Origin: CAZFHZ01 sp964519015
Lineage (GTDB): Bacteria; Blakebacterota; Blakebacteria; Blakebacterales; CAYUVJ01
Assembly (NCBI GenBank): GCA_964519015.1
Contig: CAZFHZ010000066.1
Span: 1-18,650, forward strand
Direction of reading: 5' to 3'
Length of the DNA: 18,650 nt
Part shown: positions 7,275 through 14,754 of the stretch, one piece after another
How positions within the stretch are numbered: position 1 is the stretch's first letter
Layout of the letters: every line of letters starts with the position of its first letter
Notes under the pieces: generated by a model
Told to the model about the DNA's origin: nothing
Database searches by the model: none
Seen by the model: only the letters and a program-made list of their open reading frames with translations
Position numbers and translations under genes: made by a program

Positions 7275-8393
7275 TCAGTCGGGGATCACGGGCGGTCGGT
7301 TGCGGATGAAGACCGCCGCCTTGCGCACGTCCCGGGTGTGGCGGCGCATCTTCTCGAACTCCTTCAGCGGCAGGACCACGTCCCGGCCCTCCCGGCGGCG
7401 CCAGGAGAAGCCGGCGTAGGGGTCGTGGAAGACCACGTTGAGGCGGTCGTAACCGGTCACGACGACCCAGTGCGGCCCGCGCACCTTGTGGCGGCGCCAG
7501 GTGCTGACCAGCACGATCGGGATCGAGCCGTCACGCAGCTCGGAGGCGATGTGGCGGAAGGTGAAGTTGCCGAAGGTGGTCCGCACGCCGATCGCGTCGG
7601 CATCGCGCTGCATCTGGCGGTGCACCAGGCGGATGATCTCCTGCTTATCCTCATCGCGGACGGAGTGGACGAAGGGGACGCGGCGGTGGGAGAGACGCAC
7701 GTGGACGTCGAGCCCCCGCTGGGCGGCCGCCAACGCGAGTCCGTAGGGACCGCTCCCGCCGTGCCCCGCCATCGTGTAGATGAGGGTGGCCTCCTTCCAG
7801 AGCATCAGTTCCAGTTCCCGGGTCAGAACGAGCTCCGGGCGGAAGTACTTGAGCCCCATCATCAGGGCGGCCGGGCCGCAGGAGAACTCGGTGGTCTGCT
7901 CGTAATAGGGAACGGGGACGTGGAAACGCTCCCCCGGGAGCGGTTCCAGCTCCTTGACCATCCGTACCCCGTCCGCGCCGTCATCGTAGTAACCGGGCAG
8001 TTCTTCCGCGACCCGGTAGCCGTTGCGGGCGTAGAGGTCCAAGGCCCGCTCGTTGACCGCCCGTACTTCGAGGCTGACCCGGGTGCAGTCGTGCCGGCGC
8101 GCTTCCCGCTCGCACGCTTCCAGCAGGCGCCGGCCGATCCCCAGGCTCTGGGCGTGTTCGGAGACGGCGATGGAGTAAAGGCGTCCGACCCGGCTTCCCC
8201 GGCGCCAGAGCATGGCGGCCGAGCCGGCGAAGGAGCCGCCCGCCTCGGCCAACAGGATGGTGGTATGGCCGTCCAGCAGCCGTTCCAGGGTGGCCCGATC
8301 GAAGGCGTCGACGGGGAACCGTTCCTGCTCCAGCCGCGCCAGGTCGTCCAGGTCGCGGCGGCCGGCCGGCCGGATGGTCACCTTAGGGGCCAT
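7275..8393 (-). CDS. GNAT N-acetyltransferase fused to C39-like peptidase
   Basis: 372 residues from the ATG at 8393, inside the end of the RimK-type gene (11-nt overlap). Residues 1-150 are a GNAT domain (RimI-like): 'LYSIAVSEHAQSLGIGRRLL' is motif A with the acetyl-CoA loop (Q82, G85, G87), and 'VRAVNERALDLYARNGYR' is the motif B region. Residues 155-372 are a C39/papain-like domain with Q166, C172 in 'EFSCGPAALM', H308 in 'RGPHWVVVTGYD' and D324 in 'VVFHDPYAG'. The catalytic set looks complete. No signal peptide is present, so it is probably cytoplasmic. The fusion is a known architecture whose genes often neighbour RimK-type ligases. The substrate is unknown; acetylation and cleavage of the same ligase-modified peptide or protein is a plausible inference. 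A GGGG precedes the start by about 5 nt. Confidence 0.87.
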   Translation of the reverse strand: MAPKVTIRPAGRRDLDDLARLEQERFPVDAFDRATLERLLDGHTTILLAEAGGSFAGSAAMLWRRGSRVGRLYSIAVSEHAQSLGIGRRLLEACEREARRHDCTRVSLEVRAVNERALDLYARNGYRVAEELPGYYDDGADGVRMVKELEPLPGERFHVPVPYYEQTTEFSCGPAALMMGLKYFRPELVLTRELELMLWKEATLIYTMAGHGGSGPYGLALAAAQRGLDVHVRLSHRRVPFVHSVRDEDKQEIIRLVHRQMQRDADAIGVRTTFGNFTFRHIASELRDGSIPIVLVSTWRRHKVRGPHWVVVTGYDRLNVVFHDPYAGFSWRRREGRDVVLPLKEFEKMRRHTRDVRKAAVFIRNRPPVIPD

Positions 8394-9279
8394 CCGTACC
8401 CCATTCCCGGACCAGGTAGCGGATGATTCGCTCGTAGACCAGGGGGGCCTTCTGGTCCTCCTCCCCCTGGGCGATGGTCGGGTTGTCGTTGACCTCGATC
8501 ACCACGTAGCCGTCAGGGGTCTGCTTGAGGTCCACCCCGTAGAGGCCATGCCCGATGGCCGCGCTGGCCTGCCGGGCGGTCTCCAGTAGGTTCGGATCGG
8601 TGTTCTCGACGGCGACGCCCTCCACCCGTCCGGAGATGACCCGCCCCTTCTCGGTGTAGGTCAGGATCTTCCACTGCTTGCGGGGGATCAGGTAGCGGGC
8701 GACGAAGAGCACTTCCCCGTCCAGCACTCCCACCCGCCAGTCGAATTCCGAGCGGACGAAGCGCTGGGCGACCACCCGGGCACTGCGCCGCAGGTAACGC
8801 TTGCCGACCTTGACGAAGGCGTCCGGGTCGGAGACCCGCTCCACATACATCGAGAAGCTGCTGCTGGAGGCCTTGAGCACGAACGGACTCCCCAGCCGGT
8901 CGAGGAGTTCGCGCCCGCCGGCGGCGGTGATGTCGCCCGCGTCCAGGTAGACCGTCTCGGGCATCGGGACACCGGCGCGCTGCAGGTGGCGGTACATGTT
9001 GACCTTGTCGCAGCAGATCAGGATCGAATCGGGATCATCGAGCACGCGTAAGCCGTGTAGAGAGGCGATCCGAGAGGCCATGAAGGAGGAGTTGAGCGGG
9101 TCGGTCAGGGCCCGGATGAAGAGCGCGTCGTAGGTGGGGATCTTGAACAGGTCGGGGCGGAAGAGGACGTCGAGACGGTGTCCCAGCCGCTGGGCCACCT
9201 GTCCGAAGCGCATCAGGGCCGCCATCTCCTCGGAGCGGCTGACCGTGTAGCGCTCGACGAAGACCCCTATGCCGGCCAT
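8383..9279 (-). CDS. RimK-type ATP-grasp amino-acid/peptide ligase
   Basis: 298 residues from the ATG at 9279, with GAGGAG 8 nt upstream inside the end of the RLAN gene (13-nt overlap). It shows the ATP-grasp order of the RimK group: a pre-ATP-grasp region with 'DALFIRALTDPLN', the nucleotide-binding Lys of 'CCDKVNMYRHL' (K92), 'PFVLKASSSSFSMYV' (K136, the glycine-rich-type loop), 'AQRFVRSEFDWRVGV', and the Mg-binding residues D250 ('YGVDLK') and E262/N264 ('VIEVNDNP'). Family knowledge: these enzymes use ATP to make an acyl phosphate and join it to an amine, as in RimK adding Glu to ribosomal protein S6. Here the N-terminal RLAN domain, normally on the same chain, is a separate protein. The substrate is unknown. 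Confidence 0.9.
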   Translation of the reverse strand: MAGIGVFVERYTVSRSEEMAALMRFGQVAQRLGHRLDVLFRPDLFKIPTYDALFIRALTDPLNSSFMASRIASLHGLRVLDDPDSILICCDKVNMYRHLQRAGVPMPETVYLDAGDITAAGGRELLDRLGSPFVLKASSSSFSMYVERVSDPDAFVKVGKRYLRRSARVVAQRFVRSEFDWRVGVLDGEVLFVARYLIPRKQWKILTYTEKGRVISGRVEGVAVENTDPNLLETARQASAAIGHGLYGVDLKQTPDGYVVIEVNDNPTIAQGEEDQKAPLVYERIIRYLVREWGTDGP

Positions 9280-9890
9280 GTGACGTGCTCCTCGATCCAG
9301 GCCCGTTCGCGCGGGTTGAGCTTACCCGGCCGCAGCGGCCAGATGCCGCTCAGCAGGATGGGACCACTCCGGGGTTCGATGGTCCGGACCAGTCCGAGGG
9401 AGATGCCGAAGACCTCCCAGATCCGGCGGGAGGCTTCCCGGTAGCGCGGCTGTTCGCACCAGCCCAGCACGCTCTTGAAGCTGCGCACGCTCGCCCCCGG
9501 TGGCAGTTCCTGGCAGCAGATGGCGTAGGTGAAGTTGCGGGTAAGGCTCTTGGCCACTCTATCCTGCTGGGCCGCGCTGTGGACCAGTTTCTGCCGGCTC
9601 ATGAAGGGATTGAGGCTGTCGATCAGCACCGGCGGGTCGAAGTAGTCGTTGGTGATGTACCACTGCGGGATGTCCAGCCCCGCCTGCTTCGCCTTCTCCA
9701 GGAAGATCGGCGTCACATAGGCGTCCAGCACCTCCATGGGGGTGGGGTGGACGTTTAATCCCTCGTCCATCTCCAGCTCCATCGAGACGTAGTAGCCGTC
9801 GGTGAGGTAATCGTAGTCGCCCGCCAGGTTGACCCAGCAATCCGCGGTGTCGAAGCGGGCGTAGAGGGGACCGCTACGTCGGTGGTCCAT
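9267..9890 (-). CDS. Stand-alone RLAN (RimK-like ATP-grasp N-terminal) domain protein
   Basis: 207 residues. The segment 'CWVNLAGDYDYLTDGYYVSM' followed by 'VHPTPMEVLDAYV' matches the RLAN signature ('NL..Y.Y...GYY.S', then '.V.PS...') that precedes the ATP-grasp in longer RimK-family proteins. Its position just before the ATP-grasp gene, with a 13-nt overlap, supports the assignment. The function of RLAN is not established; a substrate-recognition role is inferred. The rest ('RSFKSVLGWCEQPRYREAS', then 'WPLRPGKLNPRERAWIEE') is not recognised. The ATG at 9890 is the only start in the open frame; an AAGGAG lies about 16 nt upstream, unusually far, so initiation may depend on coupling to the preceding gene (33-nt gap). 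Confidence 0.78.
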   Translation of the reverse strand: MDHRRSGPLYARFDTADCWVNLAGDYDYLTDGYYVSMELEMDEGLNVHPTPMEVLDAYVTPIFLEKAKQAGLDIPQWYITNDYFDPPVLIDSLNPFMSRQKLVHSAAQQDRVAKSLTRNFTYAICCQELPPGASVRSFKSVLGWCEQPRYREASRRIWEVFGISLGLVRTIEPRSGPILLSGIWPLRPGKLNPRERAWIEEHVTWPA

Positions 9891-9923
9891 TTGGGTGCGG
9901 GAGCGACTCCTTCCCTGCTCGGT

Positions 9924-10583
9924 TCAGCCTCCGATCGTCGCTTCGACGACCTCGATGGCCATCAGCAACGCCTCGGCATAGGTGTCGTAGTCGACTCCCT
10001 CCACCGTCCAGGTCGCCGCCTGCGCCGGATTGAGCCCGTTACCGGGATCGAGCAGGTCGAGCTGGGCCTGGGCCTGGGTGAAGGTGGCCGACCCCTTCCG
10101 GAAATAACACTGGGCCAGGACCAGCCGCAGGTCTTTCCAGTCGATGGAGGTGCGGTGGACGAACGACCAGGCCGGGGTGATGACCAGCGCGGCGTCGGCG
10201 GCCGCGATGGCCCCGTCCAGGTCGGGCAGGTCACGCAGTACGATGGCCAGGCCGGCCTGTGGGTCGGCCGTGGTCAGACCGCCGGCCAGGGCATTGGTCA
10301 GGGCGGTGACCGCTTGGGGGAGTGAACCGAGGAAGGCCTGCGACCAGCCCAGGCCGAGATGGGCCTCGGTGTAGTCGGACTCCTCGCTGAGTGCGGTCAG
10401 GAAGTGGGTGCGGGCGGTGGCATAGTCCTCCGCTTCCCAGGCCGTCCAGCCCAGGGCGGTCTCCTCGGCGGCCCGACTGCCCGGTCCGCTCTTCGAGCAG
10501 CCGGGAGCGGCCGCCAGCACGATCGCGGCGACCAGCAGCGGGAGGGCACGCCTGCCCGCGTGGTGAAGGTTCGTCGCACTCAT
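9924..10583 (-). CDS. TPR-like lipoprotein
   Basis: 219 residues from the ATG at 10583, which overlaps the subtilase stop in ATGA. The N-terminus 'RRALPLLVAAIVLAAAPGC' is a lipoprotein signal with modification Cys C29. The mature part has tetratricopeptide-like helical repeats: 'ALGWTAWEAEDYATARTHFL', 'AHLGLGWSQAFLGSLPQAVT' and a later 'RLVLAQCYFRKGSATFTQAQ'. TPR lipoproteins usually scaffold envelope complexes; nothing catalytic is visible. Its place between the subtilase and the ligase genes suggests it organises the envelope side of this system, which is inference. No close named relative is recognised. Confidence 0.75.
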   Translation of the reverse strand: MSATNLHHAGRRALPLLVAAIVLAAAPGCSKSGPGSRAAEETALGWTAWEAEDYATARTHFLTALSEESDYTEAHLGLGWSQAFLGSLPQAVTALTNALAGGLTTADPQAGLAIVLRDLPDLDGAIAAADAALVITPAWSFVHRTSIDWKDLRLVLAQCYFRKGSATFTQAQAQLDLLDPGNGLNPAQAATWTVEGVDYDTYAEALLMAIEVVEATIGG

Positions 10584-13540
10584 CGCAGCAGCAACGCCTT
10601 CCGAGTGAAGACCCGGCCGTCGACCTCGAGCAGGATGAGATATACGCCCGAGGCGAGCTCGCGGCCGTCTTCCCCCCGCCCGTCCCAGGCGACCGTGTGC
10701 GGACCGGCCGGGAGATCGCCGGCAGCCAGGGAGCGGACCCGCTGACCACGCACGTTCAGCACGCTCAGGTTGACCCGGGCGGTTTGGGCCAGGGTGAAGC
10801 GGATCTGGGTCGAACCGTTGAAAGGATTGGGGCGGTTCGGTTCCAGGCCCCAGGCCCAGGCCGGGACACTCCCCGAGCCGGCCTGGAGACGGAAGAGGCC
10901 GAGCCGATCGGTGCGCGCCTCCACCCGGTGCCGGCGCGGATCGGCGAAACTCTCGAGGGGCACCCACTCGCTTTCCTCCCAACGGGCCACCACCAGTGTG
11001 GCCGGATCGCTCCCGGCCAGTTCGTCGGCCTGCCAGACCAGGGTGATCAGGGCCGGTCGGGTCAGCCGTTCCGAGTGGGGCTGAAGCGACCAGACCGGGG
11101 AGCGGGCCTGTCGGTCGCCGGTCGGATCGGCCCCGGGATCGGTGCCGGGCGGGGAAGCGTCCAGGGTCGTCGCCAGCCGATAGCCGCGCCCGAGCAGGGC
11201 ACCGGCCGGGACCTGGAGGATCGATCGGCCGTCGGGGGTGGCCAGCACACCGGCGCCGGAGGCGCCCCCCTCGAAAAGACTCGCTGAGAAGAGGCGGGTG
11301 ATGGTGGTGTCGTTACCGGCCGGGTCGCGGGCCTGCACGGTGATGGTGTAGTCGCCGGCCGCGGGGATCTTGAAGTCCCCGGCGTAGATCGACTGTGCCC
11401 CCGCCGGCACGCTCTGGAGCGATATGGCCGTCCCGGAGACGTCCACCTCCGGCTCGGCCGCGAGCAGCTCGCCGGGTATCAGGAGCAGGTCCAGGTAATC
11501 GGTCAGCACGCTGTTGCGCAGGATGCCTACCGTGATGACGGGGGCCACGCTGTCCCCGGGAGCGAGCACCGCGGTGACCGCTCCCAGCACGTCCAGCTTC
11601 CCCCAGCCCCAGGTGGTGCTGGGCAGGGAGGCCGCCGGGGCGTAGGCGGGGTCGGGGCGGGCGGAGAGGATCAGGTCACCCCGGACCTGGTCGATGCTCA
11701 GGGTCGGATCGGCCTGCAGCATGAGCGCCACCGCCCCGGTGACGTGGGGGGCGGCCTGGCTGGTCCCCTGGCTTACCCGGTGGACGCCGGTAAGGGCGAT
11801 GTAGGGGTTGGCCGGGGTGGTCATGTCCGAAGATAGGGCGGAGAAGATCCCCTGTCCCGGGGCGACGATCTCCGGCTTCTGGCGGCCGTCCCGGGACGGT
11901 CCGCAGGAGGAGAAGGGGGCGATGTCCCCGACCGTGAGTTGGCTCGAGTAGGCGTAATTCGTGTCGTTGACGGCCGTCCAGCTCTTCTTGGTGACCCAGG
12001 CGCCCACCGTGATCGCCTTGCGGGCGGTTCCGGGCATTCCCACCGAGTAGTCGGAGTCTTCGCCGACGAAAGCGGCACCGATGGTCTCATCGAAGATCCA
12101 CAGGTCGATGTCGGTGGTGCCCCCCTCCAGGAGCTGCAGCCGGATCTTCCAGGTGCCGGTGGCGGGCGTGATCCCGCTGGTACCGTCGTACACCTCCAGG
12201 AGGGCTTCCCGGTCCTGGTTTCGGCCGTCGGGGATGAGAGGGAGCGTGATGTCCACCGTCCCGTCGGCCCCCGCCAGGGAGGACAGGTTGCTGCCGGTAT
12301 CCCGCGGACCGTAGACGGCGCCGGTGGGCCCGATCACGGTCACCCGGATACAGGCGGTCCCGTCGTACCAGAGATCGAAGTCGACGTAGTCGTTCTCGCT
12401 TTCCTCCTCGGGAGTGTAGCTGCCGACCGAGAAGCTGAGGGAATCCAGCGGAGTGGCCGTGCTGAGCGTGCGCCGCCCATGGAGGGCGTCATTCCCCTCG
12501 TTACCGGCCGAGACCACCACCGCCACCCCGTCGTCGGAGGCCCCGTCGATCGCCTGCTCGTAGAGCGAGGTGCCGTCGTGCGGTCCCTGATGCCCGCCCA
12601 GGCTGAGGTTGACGACCACGCGCTCCCCCCAGCCGTCGGCCCGCGCCTGCGCGTAGTAGATGCCGTTGATTATGTCGGTCGAGCCGAAGGAGTCGTCCCC
12701 CCCCTTGATCACCAGCAGGTCCGCCTCGGGGGCGATCCCCACGAACCGGCCGGCCGGCTGGCCGTTGCCGGTGGCCCGGCCGTTGCCGGCGGCGATCCCG
12801 GCTACGTGGGAGCCGTGACCGCTCACATCGTGCTGGGTCACCACCCCGCTCCCGGAGGCGATCTCGGCGTCGAGCTGTGTGGAGGTCCAGACGCTCCCGT
12901 AGCCGAATCCGACCGGATGGCTGCCCGAGTTGTCGGTCTGGTCCCACAGCTCCCGGATGCGGGTGGTGCCGTCGCTCTTGCGGAAATCGGCGTGGCGGAA
13001 ATCGATCCCCGTGTCGTAGACGGCCACCAGCACGCCCGATCCCTTGAGCCCGTATACGGAGTGCACCTGGTCGGCCCGGATCATGACCCGGCTGGTGTCC
13101 AGGTGGGCGTAGTTCGGTGTAGAGGCTTCCACGAACCGCACCCCGGGACTCTCGGAAAGCGCCACCACGCGGTCGAGGGGGAGCCGGGCGGTCACGACCC
13201 GACCTCTGCCCTCGAGGATCCCCCCCTGCAACCGGACGGCCGACTCGGCCCCGCTACCGGCCAGCACTACCCGGACCCAGGGACGGGTGCCCCCGGCGGG
13301 ATCGGCGATCACGCCGACGCGGCGGGCGGTCAGGGGGATCCCGGGCCGTCCGGCCCGGGCGGCCTCATCGAGACGCTCGATACTGCGCAGCAGTACCAGG
13401 TCGAGGGGACGGGCCGGCGGTTCCTGCGGTAAGCCCGCCCCTCCCGCCATCGAGAGGGCCAGCAGGGCCAGCCAGGAGAGTGCCCGGGCGCAGGAGGGGC
13501 GGGCCCGCCCGATATCGGCGGGGTCTTCCGGATCCCTCAC
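10580..13540 (-). CDS. Subtilisin-like (S8) protease with FlgD/Ig-like sorting tail
   Basis: 986 residues from a GTG at 13540 that overlaps the upstream stop in GTGA. A signal segment (ALSWLALLALSMAGGAG, about 20-36) is followed by an I9-like prodomain region (about 84-142). The catalytic triad is D176 ('VAVYDTGID'), H242 ('GHGSHVAGIA') and S594 ('QGTSQAAPHV'), with oxyanion N347 ('VSAGNEGN'). The large spacing between N347 and S594 reflects an inserted beta-rich, PPC-like domain (about 385-485). An Ig-like or bacterial-cadherin-like module follows (about 665-750). Residues 902-986 read 'PNRPNPFNGSTQIRFTL' and end in 'DGRELASGVYLILLEVDG' plus a basic tail, the FlgD_ig/type A sorting-like C-terminus of surface or secreted proteins in FCB-type bacteria. 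Expected to be an extracellular protease, possibly surface-attached. Confidence 0.9.
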   Translation of the reverse strand: MRDPEDPADIGRARPSCARALSWLALLALSMAGGAGLPQEPPARPLDLVLLRSIERLDEAARAGRPGIPLTARRVGVIADPAGGTRPWVRVVLAGSGAESAVRLQGGILEGRGRVVTARLPLDRVVALSESPGVRFVEASTPNYAHLDTSRVMIRADQVHSVYGLKGSGVLVAVYDTGIDFRHADFRKSDGTTRIRELWDQTDNSGSHPVGFGYGSVWTSTQLDAEIASGSGVVTQHDVSGHGSHVAGIAAGNGRATGNGQPAGRFVGIAPEADLLVIKGGDDSFGSTDIINGIYYAQARADGWGERVVVNLSLGGHQGPHDGTSLYEQAIDGASDDGVAVVVSAGNEGNDALHGRRTLSTATPLDSLSFSVGSYTPEEESENDYVDFDLWYDGTACIRVTVIGPTGAVYGPRDTGSNLSSLAGADGTVDITLPLIPDGRNQDREALLEVYDGTSGITPATGTWKIRLQLLEGGTTDIDLWIFDETIGAAFVGEDSDYSVGMPGTARKAITVGAWVTKKSWTAVNDTNYAYSSQLTVGDIAPFSSCGPSRDGRQKPEIVAPGQGIFSALSSDMTTPANPYIALTGVHRVSQGTSQAAPHVTGAVALMLQADPTLSIDQVRGDLILSARPDPAYAPAASLPSTTWGWGKLDVLGAVTAVLAPGDSVAPVITVGILRNSVLTDYLDLLLIPGELLAAEPEVDVSGTAISLQSVPAGAQSIYAGDFKIPAAGDYTITVQARDPAGNDTTITRLFSASLFEGGASGAGVLATPDGRSILQVPAGALLGRGYRLATTLDASPPGTDPGADPTGDRQARSPVWSLQPHSERLTRPALITLVWQADELAGSDPATLVVARWEESEWVPLESFADPRRHRVEARTDRLGLFRLQAGSGSVPAWAWGLEPNRPNPFNGSTQIRFTLAQTARVNLSVLNVRGQRVRSLAAGDLPAGPHTVAWDGRGEDGRELASGVYLILLEVDGRVFTRKALLLR

Positions 13541-13944
13541 TGGCGGTTCTCCCTGGAGGGGGGCGGTTCCGGATTCGGCACGTTGAAGCTCTCCAACTCG
13601 ATGAAGAAGACCCGCTTCTCCTGGGCCAGGGGGATGACCCGTTCGGGGCGGATGGTCAAGGTCGCGATCGGACCGAGGATGGCCCCTACGTGTCCGTAGC
13701 GGGCCAGCATCGGGCGGTCCTCGGGGAGCGGGTCACTCTTGAGCCGCACGGTGACCCGGATCCAGTCTCCCGGGTTTTCCGACTGGCCGCCCAGCGCCAG
13801 GCGCAGCCGCAGGTCCATCTTGCGGGCGATCCCCGGTTGATTCACGCTGGGGCCGCGCGAACAGGCCGAGGCGAGGACCAGCAGGCAGCAGCCGGCCAGC
13901 AGCAGGTAACGGGCCATCCCGGTCTTGTCAGGCGGACGCTCCAT
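13537..13944 (-). CDS. Small lipoprotein resembling a subtilase prodomain (putative inhibitor or chaperone)
   Basis: 135 residues from the ATG at 13944, with GGGAG 7 nt upstream. 'MARYLLLAGCCLLVLASAC' is a lipoprotein signal with lipid Cys C28. Residues 60-118 run 'DWIRVTVRLKSDPL', then 'VGAILGPIATLTIRPERVIP' and 'VFFIELE'. This parallels the prodomain region of the next gene's subtilase in order and spacing ('WVRVVLAGSG', 'ARLPLDRVVALSES', 'VRFVEAS'). I9-type prodomains act as intramolecular chaperones and inhibitors. A free-standing, membrane-anchored copy coupled by GTGA to the protease gene could restrain or help fold it. The similarity was judged by eye on short stretches, so the role is inference. 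It is the first gene of the seven-gene unit. Confidence 0.7.
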   Translation of the reverse strand: MERPPDKTGMARYLLLAGCCLLVLASACSRGPSVNQPGIARKMDLRLRLALGGQSENPGDWIRVTVRLKSDPLPEDRPMLARYGHVGAILGPIATLTIRPERVIPLAQEKRVFFIELESFNVPNPEPPPSRENRQ

Positions 13945-14004
13945 GGCGTATCTCCCGGCGGTCGAGGACCTGCCGCATGGCGGTCGGTACGACGTAGCGG
14001 ATTT

Positions 14005-14033
14005 ACGATAGACCGGCGCCCGGGGCGGGTCAA
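14005..14033 (-). promoter_or_regulatory. Sigma70-type promoter of the seven-gene operon
   Basis: On the minus strand TTGACC (14028-14033) is followed after exactly 17 bp by TATCGT (14005-14010), matching TTGACA/TATAAT at 5 and 4 positions. The predicted start near 13998 leaves a leader of about 54 nt before the lipoprotein ATG at 13944. It lies in the divergent gap with the Mut7-C gene. Confidence 0.6.
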
Positions 14034-14154
14034 GACGGCCGGGCGGACGATCGGGGGATGCCGTCGGTCCCGCGACATGGTACAAGGTATGGGTCATGTC
14101 CGCGAATCCCGAACCGGGCCGCTCCGCCGGCCCCCCGGGCAAGGGGGTCTGACC

Positions 14155-14754
14155 GTGTCCGTGCGCTGTCCGGGGTGCGGCCGCGAGTACGACGTCACCC
14201 TCTTCGAACTGGGCCGGACGATCCACTGCACCTGCGGCCGCCTGGTCGGTCTCGAGCACCGGGTCAACCTGCCGGCCGGCCGGCCGCCGCGCTTCATCGC
14301 CGACGCCATGCTGGGCCGGCTGGCCCGCTGGCTCCGGGTGATCGGCTGCGACACCCTCTACGAGGCAGCCGCCCACGACGATGACCTGGTGCGACGGGCG
14401 GTGGCCGAGACGCGGGTCCTGCTCACCCGCGACCGCGGGATCCCCCGCCGCTGGTGGATCGACAACTGCTTGGTGGTGGACTCCGAGGAGCCCATGGTGC
14501 AGTTGCGCGAAGTGGTGACCCGCTACCGGCTCGATACCACCGCTCGGCTCTTCACCCGCTGCACGCTCTGCAACACCCCCCTCCAGGTCCTGGACCGGGA
14601 GGAAACCGCCCGGTTCGCGTCCCCTTCGCTGCGCGAACGGCACGAGCGGATCGCCCGCTGTCCCTCGTGCGGCCGGCTCTACTGGGAGGGCTCCCACGTG
14701 GATCGGATGCGGCGCCGGTTGGCCGCCGCGCTGGAACAGGGAGCGGGGCGTTGA
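14155..14754 (+). CDS. Mut7-C RNase-fold protein with extra N-terminal zinc ribbon
   Basis: 199 residues from a GTG at 14155, with AAGGGGG 7 nt upstream; in-frame starts further upstream have no comparable site. Residues 46-125 are the Mut7-C (PIN-like) domain: 'FIADAMLGRLARWLRVIGCD' with D50, and 'VLLTRDRGI' with D93, the acidic positions of the presumed nuclease site. Residues 136-172 hold the family's C-terminal zinc ribbon ('CTLCNTPL' and 'CPSCGRLYW', C136/C139/C169/C172). Residues 5-27 add a second CxxC...CxC cluster ('CPGCGREY', 'CTCG'), not part of the usual domain. Mut7-C proteins are predicted RNases of unknown target. The gene overlaps the symporter start by 4 nt. Confidence 0.85.
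   Translation: MSVRCPGCGREYDVTLFELGRTIHCTCGRLVGLEHRVNLPAGRPPRFIADAMLGRLARWLRVIGCDTLYEAAAHDDDLVRRAVAETRVLLTRDRGIPRRWWIDNCLVVDSEEPMVQLREVVTRYRLDTTARLFTRCTLCNTPLQVLDREETARFASPSLRERHERIARCPSCGRLYWEGSHVDRMRRRLAAALEQGAGR

Noticed and set aside
7017..8426. Plus-strand open frame (469 codons) opposite the S9 and GNAT/C39 genes
   Set aside because: It spans two real minus-strand genes and their gap, with no domain-like sequence; GC-driven lack of stops.
11939..13432. Plus-strand open frame (497 codons) opposite the subtilase
   Set aside because: Antisense to the catalytic domain, where D176, H242 and S594 are clear on the minus strand.
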